64,000 nucleotides of DNA from Chamaea fasciata. Taxonomy: Eukaryota; Chordata; Aves; Passeriformes; Sylviidae. Location of the stretch: assembly GCA_029207755.1 (NCBI GenBank), contig JARCOQ010000025.1:3712820-3776819 (forward strand), given 5' to 3'. How positions within the stretch are numbered: position 1 is the first letter of the stretch; every line of letters begins with the position of its first letter. The translations under genes were made by a program, and so were the position numbers. Below are positions 12,453 through 24,500 of this stretch, piece by piece. A model generated the notes under the pieces. That model saw nothing but the letters and a program-made list of their open reading frames with translations, did not search any database and was not told the DNA's origin.

Positions 12453-12502
12453 GGCCCGGGCCCGGGGCCGGGGCCGGGGGGGTCAATGGGGCCGGGGCCG
12501 GG
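12453..12502 (+). other. G-quadruplex-type G-run array
   Basis: At least six runs of three or more G separated by 2-5 nt loops lie here on the plus strand, which is the template for SMPD2. It satisfies the usual G3+N1-7 rule with margin. Structure formation is inferred, not shown. Confidence 0.6.
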
Positions 12503-13009
12503 TGTGGTGGGTGTGACAGGCAGTGATGGGTGTAATGGGGCGCGCCGGAGGTGCGGGAGGGATAGTGGGGTACGAGCGGCTCGCAGGACCGGAGAAAGCG
12601 GCCGGGGGTGAAACGCGTCGCCTGTTGTCCCCGGAGTGTGTGTGATTGTACCGAGCAGCCGAGGCACCGCGAGCAGGGCTTGGAGGGGTGGCGGTGAGTG
12701 GTGGGACAGACCAGTCCTCTGCGAGCCCCTCAAAGGTGTGTTCCTGAACCCAGCGATGCTGCGGGGAGCGCCGGCCACGGCCAACGCAACCTTCCCCGCA
12801 GCAAACCCTGCGGCAGTGATGCAAACTAGAGCAAAACGCAGCTGGATGCGGCATCCTGGTACCCAGAATCGGGGTTCCAGGAGAAACGTGACCCGGACAA
12901 GAGGGTTACATGGGACAGGGCAGCTCTCATAGTCCTGGCTGTTGAAGAAAATCCCAAGAAATAAAATAGGAACTTCAGAACTGCTTGAGCCAACCCATGA
13001 ACAAATAAT

Positions 13010-13015
13010 TTTAAT
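13010..13015 (-). terminator. TEAD3: possible distal TEAD3 poly(A) signal (ATTAAA)
   Basis: TTTAAT on the plus strand reads ATTAAA on the minus strand, about 2.56 kb past the TEAD3 stop. It is the second commonest poly(A) hexamer, but a single hexamer is weak evidence. Confidence 0.3.
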
Positions 13016-15356
13016 GGTTTTTTTTCAGCAGACCGTAGTTTTCTCGGAGCTCCACAGTCTCCTCTCTTTGAAGTTGGACAGATACAGTAAACACAACAAA
13101 TATATGATACAACCCATCACAGCTGGATTAAAAAAAAATACACAAAAAATATAATACATAAAAAAATGGATTTTTAACATTGTGGACTGACGCAGCTCTA
13201 AAAATGGTGATTGTAACCCTGGTAAGCTTTACAAAGTCTTTAAAAAAATAAAACAGTACTTCATGTGAAATTCATAAATACACTGGAGGAGAACGGAGGG
13301 GCTGGGGGGGCGGGGGAGTTGAGAAAGTGTCTCTGGGATGATGACTAAACCCCAGCCAGGGCTGCTGGGGGCACCAGTCTGTGTGCGTGGGGTGCAGTGT
13401 GAGCCCTGCGCTGGGTGCAGGCAGAAGGGAGGGAGGGAGGGATGGAGGCACAAACCGGTCCAGTTAACAAAGAGCTTCCCATCGGGGCTGGGAGCGGGGC
13501 ACGCCTGTGTTTTGTGGTGAGGGAGTTTTGAGTTTTCATTCCCAGAGTTTTAGATCAGTGAGTGAAACAGAAGAAAAAAAAAAAACAACAACCCAAAAAC
13601 CTACAGAACAACAAACAAACATGCTACATATGAGAACTTGGCCAGAGAGTCCCAGGACAGCCCTGGCATGGAATGCCAGTTGCCTGGCCTTGGATTTTTC
13701 CCTCTCTTTCCCCTCCTGCTCCGTCTGCTCTGCTCACAGCAGCCACCTCAGTCCAGTCTCACCACTGCACCCTCAGCCTAGCATGGGGCTGGGGTGGCTC
13801 TGCCCCATCCCACAGGGATGAGTGGCTTTTCCCAGAAGCAAGAGGTCGAAGTCCCCCTGCCTTACAGGACACGTGGCATCGAAGTGGCAGCCAAGGTGCT
13901 TTCCTGAGCTCTGGGGCTATTCCTGCTCCTTGCACTGGCAACACTGAGCCTAAACCTGCCCTGTCCCCCTCCCGAAGGGGCTGCAGTGCCCCTCAAAACA
14001 CTCCTGCCCTCCTTCCCACTTCCTTCACTCCCCTGCCAATCTGAGAAACCTATCCAGACCTGGCCACCTCAGGCTCTCTGTCCCCCTGCCAGCCTCCTGC
14101 CACCCTGCTCCCTGCCACCTCTGTCCCTCCCCTGTGACCCTCCTGAACCCTGGGGCTGCTTTCCTCAGACCCTGCCGTTGCAGTCGCAGCCTCAGGACCG
14201 GGCACTCTGCCTTGGCTTACTTTGGGCTGCAGCCACAAAAATACCAGCAAGCTGACCCAGGCCCTTATCCTGGCACCCCTCCTGTTCTCTGGCCCCTCTC
14301 TGTCTCTGTCCTCTCTGTCCCAAACTCTGCCCACTGACAGCTTGGCTCTGCATTGCTCAATACGTTTTTCCCTGCACAAGTCACCTCCCCGGCCACTTCC
14401 CACAGGATGCAGGAGAGCGGACGGAGCAGTTTGGAACAGTCATTGCAGAAAAAAAGGCAAAGAAAGGTGAAGGAACAAAAAAAAAAAAAAACAAACCTCG
14501 AAATAAGGAAAATGTACATATACAAAATGAATCAGGCAAATCCGCCCTCACTGCTCTCGCCTCATAACTCCTCAGCAAGTGACCACAGTGGGGACACTGA
14601 GCCTGGGCCACCCCCAAGTGCAATCCCTGAAAGCACACACAGAGCTCAGGGGATCCCCCACAAAACCCAGCCGGAGACGGAGACATCCCAAACCTTTCCC
14701 TAAACAAGACACTTCCCGTGCAGGGTGGGAGGGGAGCACCTGGGCACTGCGAAGGGCAATCAGCCTGATTACAAGCACGGTGTCTTTTTAAAAAGTATTA
14801 AAAAGCACTTTCATTTAAAAAAAAAGAAAAAAAAAAAAAAAAGAGGAGAAAAAAAGGAGCCATAAACCCCCATGGTTTGCATTGTCAATGCCCTCATACC
14901 TTCACTGCCAATGAATCCCAGTGCCCCAAGCTGGCATGGAGAAGGAGCATCCCTGGGGAAGTGGCAGTCCCCTCCTCCACTCTGCCCTGCCCGTCCACCC
15001 CCAGGCCCCCTGGGCTGTGCCACGCAGTGCCAATGCCGCTGTCGCTGCCATGCCAATGAGTTTCACACCTGGCACGGTGCCACATCCTCCTGTCAGTGCT
15101 TGCTCCTCTCCTCTCCTCTCCTCTCAGGACCGGGGCCACTTCTGAGCAAGGCAGGGGGCGAAAGGAGGGGTCGTTCTCTGCTCTGACATCCCGCTGCTGC
15201 TGCTGGTGGCACGGTGGGATCCTGGCCTTCATCAGCAACACCAAGGGCTGGTCTCTTCCTCTCCAGCGCCAGATGTGGGTTTCCTTTCTCCCTACGCTTC
15301 CTTTCCCATTCTTATTCTTCTTCCTTTTTTTTTTTTTTTTTTTTTTTTTTGGTAAT

Positions 15357-15370
15357 TTTATTTATTTATT
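15357..15370 (-). terminator. TEAD3: proximal TEAD3 poly(A) signal cluster
   Basis: Three overlapping AATAAA hexamers read on the minus strand about 200 bases past the TEAD3 stop. They are followed in the transcript by a genomic A tract of about 26 bases (15325-15350), which could cause internal oligo-dT priming in cDNA libraries. Confidence 0.6.
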
Positions 15371-15571
15371 AAAAAAAAAAAAAGAAACTGTTCCTAAGTA
15401 GAAAACATTTGCGATCACAAGTCAGTCTTTTTTGGCTATTGTTCTTCCTCCTCCTCCTCCTCCTGTCTTCAAATGACTTCTCACAAGGCAACAGGCACGG
15501 GTGGCTTTTCTGCACGGTCCCCTCCCTCTCCCCTGCATGCCCTTCGTGCCCCTGCCTGTCCCCAAGGGCCC

Positions 15572-18500
15572 CTAGTCCTTGACCAACTTGTACACGTGGT
15601 GCTGGGCGCCGTGCTCGCTGGTGGAGACCTCGAAAACAAAGGCAATGCAGAGCAAGGTTTCCTGGGTATCCCTGTTCGTAACAACCTGCAGCAGAGCAGA
15701 GCGTGTTAGGGGAGTGCTGTGCCCGTGGGAAGATGCTGTTATCTGGGGGGGCGGTTGCGTGGGCTCAGGCACAGCCACTTCGCACCATGAAAAGATTTGC
15801 TACCCATCATTTGTGGGGTCACATAGGCCAATTTAATTGCACCATCAAGATTTACCACTCGGTTTTGGGGACGTTGCACAGGCTCAGAACAGCCCGAACG
15901 GCACCACCAAAATTTTGTTTGGGGAAGGTTGCATTGGCTCAGGCCCGGCCCACTGCATCTGCACCACCAAAAACTGCTACAGATTATTTGGTGAAGTCAA
16001 GCAGTCAAACTCAGGCACAGCCAATTTAATTGCACCATGAAAACTTTGCTCCCCGTTATCTGGCAGCCTTGTCCAGGCTTGGGCAGAGCCACTTTGTTTG
16101 CACCACCAAGATCTACTCCCTGGAATTCAGGGGCTGAGGCACAGCCAGATCTATGTGGGGCCAGCAGGGTCGATGCAAGTGCGGACTCCACACTCCTGGT
16201 GGGACCCTCCCAGTGGGAAAGGAGGGGAGGTACCTGCAGGATGGTGAAATTCTCCAGGACACTGTTCATCATGTACTTCTCTGGGAGGTGCTTGAGTTTG
16301 TGGATGAAGTTGATCATGTACTCGCACATGGGAGACCGGTGGATGCGGTAGACGAACCGGCCGTTCTCCAGCCGTGCATACTCCGTCTGCAGGGGACAGC
16401 CAGGGTCAGCAGCTGCCCCAAGGGTAGTGGTGGCCAACTGGGACACGGCAATGTCCTCTCCACTCCACCCATAAACATGGTATAGGCACCCATGTCTCCT
16501 ACACCCAGCTCTGGGACTTTCTCCATCCCAAGACCCGCTGTGGACCAACTCTGGCCCCTTCCCCAAGCAGTGGGGCATGGAACTCACCTCCACCTTCTCC
16601 ACGACCTGCTTCCCAAAGGAGCACACCTTGGTGGAGACAGTGATGGTCATGTTCTCTGCACTGCTGTACTGGCTGCTGACGCCATAGAAGGTCCCTGGCC
16701 CGTCCTGGATCGTGCTGTTCAGATCCGCCTGGAGAGAGGAGACGGCAAGAGGGTCCCATGAGGCACCACCACACCCAGCTCTCGATGGGGACGAGGGACA
16801 CCAGCTTTCAGAGCTGCCCAGGATGCTGCTACTCTGCCAGCCAAGTGCCCAACCCGCAATGAGCCTGCAGCTCGAGGATGACCCTCCCTACCCTAACCCT
16901 CCCGGGCAGCATACCCAAAACTTGACGAGAAAGAAGGAGTTCTGGGGCCCACGCTCATAGAGCTCCTTGAGGCCACCTTTCTTCTCAGGAAACTTGTCGT
17001 AGATCTGGCGGATGTCCACGGCCTCCAGCAGCGGGTCGCTGTACGAGGGGTTCGTCTGGCCGATGTGCACGAAGAGGTGTTTGCTGTACTGTAGGGAGTG
17101 GGGTGGGGACAGCAGCAGGAGAGGTCAGGTAAGAGAGCAAGAGGCCACCAGGCACGGGGATGGACGGGCACCATCCCAGGCAGGGGGAGGGGACCGTTAC
17201 CGTTTCGGCATCCCGGGGCACCTCCATGAAGGCGGAGTACTCGAGGAGCCGGAGCTTGGTGGAGGCGATGGTGCGGTCCTGCCAGACCGGCACGGCCGAG
17301 GCAGCTGGCGGGAGCGGAGCCAAGGGCTCGTAACCTGGGGCAGGGGCAGTGACACGGGGGTGGAGGGGCAGCCAGGAGCCGGGGTGAGCCCCCCCTGCAA
17401 TGCTGCTGCCCCCACTGCATCCCCCAGCCCTCCGTATCACCCAGCACGGGCTGGCTAAAACGTGGGATGTACTGGGTAGAAAGGGACTGGAGGGGACCCA
17501 GCTGGGAGCAGCACGGTCCTGCTCACTGTGGGGCTTTTTGCTGGATTTAAACCCAGGCTTTTACCCCAGTACCATGGAATCACAGAATGATTAGGTTGGA
17601 AGAGACCTTCAAGATCACTGAGTCCAACCCAGCCCTAACACCTCAAGTAAACTATGGCACCAAGTGCTACATCCAGTCTTTTTTTAAACACATCCAGGGA
17701 TGGTGACTCCACCACCTCCCCGGGCAGACAATTCCAGTACTTTATCACTCTTTCCGTAAAAAACCTTTTCCTAATATCCAACCTCTATTTCCCCTGGTGC
17801 AGCTTGAGACTGTGTCTCAGTAGAGAGAGTAGAGGTGGGGAGGAGACACAAGTGGGTAGCACCATGCATGGGAGGGGACAGAGGACAAATATGACCTGGC
17901 AGGGACACTGGGTTCCCTCCAAGGGGGTAAGGACATGACTTACTGGCTAGTGATGGAGGCATGGGTGGCTGGATGGGGTAAGCTGGTTGTGCAAACGGTT
18001 TAATGCTGGAAAGGAAAAAGCATCATCAGGTTACCTACCAAGCCTGGGATGCCCCAGCCCCTTGCCAAGGTGGGGTCCTGCTGGTGCCGGGTGTGGAGGG
18101 GTCTGTACTTACTCCTGAGAGGGTCCAGGCTGTCCTGGGATAGGCCCACTCCAAAACTGGGAAAACAGCACGGGGAAGAGTCAGTGGCTTCTGACTCTCC
18201 CCACTCCCAACATTTCCCTCCTCCCCTGCTGCAAGCAGCAGGGACCCCTGCACTGCCACCACAGCTGAGAACGGCTGTGGGACAGCCCCCTGCCCTGTGT
18301 GTGGCTCATGGTGTCCCCACCACCCCGGGGTGTCCCCGTGTGGGGGGCCTGGGGCTCTCCTCACCCTGGGGGCAGCAGAGAAGACAGCCTGAGGAAGAGG
18401 AGGGGGGGGGCTGAGTTTGTTCTGCAGGACGCTGGCCGACACAATCTGCGCCGAGGACATGGAAGCCATGCTCTGCAGAGCCTTATCCTTCGAGACCTGG

Positions 18501-21500
18501 TCCTGAGGGGAAAAGGGGGGACAGGAGGGAAGCGGAGGTTACAGGGGCAGACTGAGCTCCCTCAACCCGAGCGTGCCTGACGGGTTTTGCAAAGCCGGCA
18601 GCCAATCCCACAGCCCAGCCGAGGGACCGGTGCAGAGGGATCCCCCCACCCCCTCTCAAACATTAATTAACATTTGAAGCTTGCCAATATCCTCCAGGCA
18701 AAAGCTGATGGGTCTGGAAAATGCCCCCTCCCACTGCTGCTGGAGGTCCTCCCCCCTTGGGGATTCGAAGGGTTTTTAGCCCCGAGAGCACATAATGCAA
18801 TGGGGAACAAAAGGAATTTCAGACTCAAGCTCAACTTACCAAGTTCATGGCCTGTCCGCAGAAGAAAGGAAAAAAAAAACAACAAAGGTTAGAGTGTCAC
18901 GGGACCCTCTGGGTACTCTGTAAACCTCCTCTAAGTCGGTGCTGGTGTCAGCTGGGGCAGAGTTCATTTTCTCCACAGAACAGGCATGGCGTGGCTGTGA
19001 AGTGCTGTGAAGAGAATTAACTCTACCCCAGCTGCAACCAGCACAGCTGGATATCCCCCACCCTGCCTCATCACCACAGCCCGACTGGGGAGTGAAGCCC
19101 CTGACCTGGCCGGACCCTAGGGGATGCACATGGTGGCCACTGATGCCCAGGCTTAATCCCACCAGGAATGGGATGCCAAAGCCCTCCACCTGCTCTTTTA
19201 AGAGGTCACTGTGGTGAGCCAGGCCTGTGCCTTTCTTGGCTTTTTAATATCCTCGATAGCCTCCTCAGAGGCCCGCAGTGCTTGCGGCCAGGGCACGGAG
19301 AGGAAGAGCTGCTGGGATGCTCTGGGTCCTGGGCACCAACTCCCCCACAGGCACTGCAAGGAAAACCCTGAGCACAACCCTCCTGTGCTGTGTATGCACT
19401 GACAGAGGAGACCAGCTGCTTTTCCCTTTGCTCCAAAGGTCACAGCACTGCTGGGCATGAGCTCCAGGGCTCCCAGGTCTCGCCCTGAGCAGGGCTGCTC
19501 CTCCACTTGCATCTCTAGGACACGTTCATGCTGGTCCCAGTGCACACCCTCTGCTTTCCCTCTGAACCTTCCCCAGGGATCAATGCTTCATTTACTTTCA
19601 CCTGGGGCAGGGCAGGAGAGCGGGCGTGCAGCCACATGCCGGGAGCACGAACACGCACATGACTGCAGCTCAAAAACACAGATACTGCTCATGGAAGTGT
19701 TTTCATCCCACAGGACAGTGCTGGGTGAGGGCAGGGGGCTGCCTGCACAGATCTTGAGAAGGGATGTTCTGTATCCTCCGAGTATTGCTCAGGGGGATCT
19801 CTGTCCTGGCTGCTCCATGCCAGAATCCTGCAGGCAGCATGGCTGGGGATGGAGAGCACAGCCATGGACCCCTGGGGCAACTCCTGTCTCCAGCTCCCCC
19901 ATGCTCTGCACTGTGCCATGTGGCAAGGGAAGATTTTATTTTATTTTATTTTATTTTATTTTATTTTATTTTATTTTATTTTATTTTATTTTATTTTTGT
20001 AAAGGCTTCTGCTACTGTCGACCCTGCTGTCCCCCTCACTGCCCTGACTGTCTCTCCTGGGGCTGGAGACTGGGTTTAAGACATACAAGCCGAAAGGAGC
20101 CTCCCAAAATAAGTTCCAGGTGCTTTCTCCTGGTTTCTTCTAGCAGACCAAACCTGTCTGGCTGTGGGAGCCCTCCTGGCATCCTGCTCATGGAGCACTG
20201 AGGTCCCTGCTGAAGGAATTTGGGGGGCAACATCTTGGTGAGCTCCCAGGCAGCATGAGCTGGAGTCTGTTAAAGCTTTGAGGATGAAAATGCTCCAGCT
20301 GTGACAGTGCCCTGACAGTGGCTTCCACTGCCAGCCTCAGCGCTGGAGATGGACACAGCACCCAGGACAGGGGGAGCTGGTGATGCTTTTGGGACCTCCA
20401 GGTCAGCAGGCTAAAAGATTTTCTGGGCTCACACAGCAAGGTGGCAAATCACCCCTGGAGCTACCCAAGGAGATGCTCCCTGGTGTGACAGTGCAGAGGG
20501 TAACTGAGGAGCATTGCAGGAGCTGGCTGTCCCCAGTGAGTGGTTGTGCAGTGGGGACCTCTCTGTCCCCCACCTCGCATCATGTGGGTCCTACCCAAGC
20601 AGGGCTTGGTCCTTTGGTGTTGCCCCCAGTCCTGCCCACACTCCCCCATCATCACCCTCCCCACTGCCACCACAAAGTTTGGTGCGAACAGTTATGGAAA
20701 GGTTAGTTGGGCTCCAGTTAGGAGGAAGGAAAGAAGGAAGGAAGAAAAGAAAAGCCAACCAGAAAAGAGAGAGAGAATGATCCGGTTTTTTCTCACTTGG
20801 CTCCTGGCACTGTGCCCCTGTCCCCAGCAGCATGGCCCCAGCTGGACCTGCTGCCACGCACATCCCTGTGCTGCCCTGGGCTGTGCTCACACTCTGGTGC
20901 ATCACAAGCCTGCAGGGACACCTGGGGCCCTCCTGCTTCTGCCCACGTCGCACCAGCACCTCTTCTGAGCTGAGTCAGTCTCAGTTGTGGAGGGGAGTGA
21001 GCCTCTGCACACTATGCTTGAACCTCATTTTGCCTCACTGGCTGCCCTGGGGGGCTCTTCTGCTTGTGGGAGAAACCCTGATGGCCCAAAAGTGGGGGCA
21101 GCCCTCATGCATCACCAGAGGATGGTTTAAACCCATGTCTCCCAATGGGAGTCCTTGCCTGGGTGCAAAAAGGGGATTTGGCACCCACGTTCACCCTCCT
21201 GGAGGAAAGAGAAGGGCTCTGCTGCCCCTCCTTGCACTTTTCTCTGGGCATCCCACAACGACACCTATAAAAACCATCTGATCCAAGGAGCCAAGTGAGG
21301 GGGAAGAAAAAAAACCACCAAAAAAAGGAGAGGTAAAACAGGAAAGCAAGCAGCACACCGCAGAGCCGAGTGCATTAGTCGTCAGCAGGCGGGGGCCAGG
21401 CGAGGCAGGGCGTACCTTCAGCTTGGACTGAATCTCACGAGATTTCCGTCGGGCAAGAACCTGCAAGTGGCTAGAGACCTGCAGAGAGAGAGCAGAAGGA

Positions 21501-24500
21501 GAGGGGGAACAGCAGAGCCGTCAACCAGAGGAAAGGAGGAGGAAGGAGAGGGGCTGCCCATGCTCACAGAGACACCGCCGCGGACACCTGGGCAAGGGCG
21601 CCAACGTACCTTGATGCCAACCTGGTACTCCCGCACCTTCTTCCGAGCTAGAACCTGTATGTGGCTGGACACCTAGGGCCCGCCACGCCGTTCGGAAAGG
21701 AAAACACAGAGAGCGTGAAGATGCGTTCCCCCTGCAGGGCGGGATGCTGCCCCCGGGGGAGGAATGGGTTCTCCTGGAGCTGCTCAGGGTCCTGCACCCG
21801 CCAAGAGCTGGAGGAAGGAAAGTTGTGGGGCACCCTGGTGCTGGGTTGATGCTGGGGTGAAGCTCCTTGGTGTAAGGCTGCTGCAGTTGAGGGGGTCCCC
21901 GTTTTTGCCACCTCTTGGGGACAGATAGACAGACAGACCCTGCCAGCCCCTGTGAGCACCAGAAGTTGATGACACAGCCTGGCAGGTCTGAGGTGGCCCC
22001 AGGTTACTCAGTGGGACTTGTGGGTCCAGGAGGGACTGGCAGATTGCCCCAGGGCTCCTGCTGGTTTTGCATGTGGGAAAGGTGAGAAAGGTTGGGTTTC
22101 TGTGTCCAGGCCCCTGGACAAGATCTAGAGAAAAGTTTTAAAGAAAAGATCTAAAGAGAAGCGACTGATGTCCAGGCAGTAAAGGCACAGCATGGCTGGG
22201 GGGCTATCCACAGGAAGGGTGGGTGTTCATGCACCCACAAGGCTTCAGGGCTGATTTTGGCAAGAACCTGCTCCCAGCACTGCCAGGCTGTCCAAGAGGA
22301 GACACCAGGCTGTCCAGAAAACAACTGCACAGAGGGATCAGTGTCATGGGTGCTCTCTCCCATGCCTTTCCCGAGTCCCCCCAGAGCACTGCATCCTTCC
22401 CCCATGGAGGGGGGGCACAGTTAAGTCTTCAAGTCAGAAATGAAGTGCTGCTTGGCACTGCTCTGAACTCAAAACCAGAGGCCAGACCCTGGTCCCTCTC
22501 CTTTCAGCATAAGTCCAAGAGGAATGACATCTGCAGTGTCTGGGGACTAACGTCCCTCTCTCGTGGAGACTTGTGGCATGGAACAGTCCCAGAATAAGTG
22601 CCCCAACCCAAACTACCTCCTTGTGGTTGGGAGCATCCAAGTCCATGGGCTCTGTCAGGACAGGTGGCCTGGCTGAGGGGAGGGAAGAGCCACTGGCCAC
22701 ATGACAAAGGCACATGTCCCATCAAGGGCTGCAGCAGCCCACTCCTCAGACAGGTTTGGTAAAGCAAAGGCTTGCAGGGACCTCTGCGTGCTCCTGCCCT
22801 GCTGGCATCCCTGCCTGTGCTCTGCCTGCATCCCTGCCTGCCCCTGCATCCAACCAGGCAGGGCAGTGAGAGCAGGGTAAGGGCTCTGTGGTACCTGCAG
22901 CCCCACCAGGACCAGCACCACAGCTCCACACAGCCAGTCCCTGGATCCCTGGAGGGATGGGGATGCCTTGCTCTCAACCCATGGGGTTTGGAGTGTCTTT
23001 GCTGTGGCACCTGGCACAAGTGGCATAAAGCCTGGCAAGGGACAGAGAGAGGAACTGTCCCCAGATCCAGAAGGCGCAGCAGAGACCCATGCAGGCACAC
23101 ACAGACACACACACACACTGCCCAGAGAGAGTCTGAGGGCTCCTGCCACCTGCAGGGTTACCCCAACCTGGTGGGGGGCCTGGGTGCTGCCTGCCCCCAC
23201 ACCCCCAGTTTCAAGGCATCCTGGGACAGAGGGAACCCCAGGGGATTTGTGCCCACAGGCGAAGCTCCTCGCAGATGAGGGACCTGCTGGCAGCAGCAGT
23301 GGCTTGAGGAGGGGACACAGAGGACGAGCGGTGCAGCCGGACATCCGCTCGCTCCCCCTCGGGCTCACCTGGCACCACCTCCCACCCCGCCCCGAGCCCA
23401 CTCCAGGAGAAAAAGCAGAGCAACGCCTCACCTGCTTCCTCGTCCGTGTCTTCCCCGTTCGCAGCTTGATGTAGCGGGCGATCAGCTCGTTACGACCTGC
23501 GGGCAGAGCCTGGCGTCAGCCCCGGCAGACGAGGGGCATCGCCCCCCAAAGCCCCGCCGCCCCCCGGCCTGCCGAGGGAGGCGCTGCCAGGAGGTGGCGC
23601 TGCCGCGACAGTGTCGGGGCCGCCTTGGGGACACGGGGGTGGCCAGGGCAGGGCACCCACCCCGCGCCGCGTCACCAGCGCCGGGGCTCCGAGCGAGGTG
23701 ACAGTCACCAGGGACCCCCGCCAGAGCCCTGCCTCAAACCACAGAGCCCCTCCACACCCAGCCGGAGCCCCCCCACCAGAGCCAGCGGACCCAGCCCGGG
23801 CAGCCGTGCCCGCAGGGGTCCCGGGCCGGCCCCCCTCCCCGGGGCACCCCGCTTCCCGTTCACAAGCCGGGCTGGCCTTTCCACCAGTATTTCCTAACGT
23901 CCTGGTCTAATTCGAAGCAGAAGTTGCTTTTGCGCCACATTTCAGGGGCCAGCTGTGGCCAATCTACGTTCAAACGTCAGAGCAGCTGGGAGCTTTCTTC
24001 TCCCGGCCCCGGCCCCCGCCGCCGCCCCCCCGCGCCCCCCGCGCACGGGGGCAGCCAGGCACGCCAGATTTATTTTAATGGACCAGATGGTCGCGGTTGG
24101 AACTTGTCGAAATGCCCTTGGAGAGGGTTTGGGCTTTAAAAGAATAAAAAAAAAATCCTTTAAAAACAAAAACCAAAAAAACCAACGCCCCCCCCCCCCC
24201 CCCTTCCACCCCGACTGGCCCCCTCCCAGCCCCACAGCAACTGGGCCCTGCTGGGGGGACACACACACACATGGGGACAGACAGGGCCAGGTGCCACGCA
24301 GAGACAGCTGCCCCTTGGGGTGCCCGCGCCAGGCAGGAGCTGGCGGGTGGGTGACAACGGGGGTACCCCTTGCACAGCCCTGGTGTCACCCTGAAGCACA
24401 GTTCCCACCCCTCCTGCCTCCCAGCCCGTGCTGGCTCTCTGTTAGCACCTAGCAGGGGCCAGGTCTTAAAGGGTGTCCTTTAAGCCTAGGGGAGATGACA

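Larger units (their letters stand above)
11195..12950 (-). promoter_or_regulatory. SMPD2 upstream region with CpG island
   Basis: There are no recognisable coding exons between the SMPD2 start and the TEAD3 3' end. GC and CpG density peak at about 11.7-12.6 kb, where a promoter is expected. Sub-features listed separately are a purine-rich repeat, a ZNF143-like motif and a quadruplex-type G-run array. The SMPD2 start site and any 5'UTR exon cannot be fixed from sequence alone. Open frames on the plus strand here are low-complexity Arg/Gly/Glu artefacts. Confidence 0.55.
13000..15571 (-). other. TEAD3: TEAD3 3'UTR and downstream region
   Basis: No coding exon is recognisable between the TEAD3 stop and the SMPD2 CpG island. 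A proximal poly(A) cluster lies near 15357-15370 and a possible distal ATTAAA at 13010-13015, so the 3'UTR may be about 0.2 kb or about 2.5 kb. The interval holds several homopolymer A or T runs (for example 14816-14842 and 15325-15350). RPL10A, the human neighbour of TEAD3 on this side, was not seen. Confidence 0.5.

Noticed and set aside
11858..12526. 222-codon plus-strand open frame
   Set aside because: Its Gly/Arg/Glu repeats come from the purine-rich array, other frames of the same array are also open, and no domain is visible.
19933..19996. CRISPR-like array or other prokaryotic-type repeat system
   Set aside because: The repeats in this window are simple or degenerate tandem repeats in introns, without regular spacers, and the window is a vertebrate nuclear segment.
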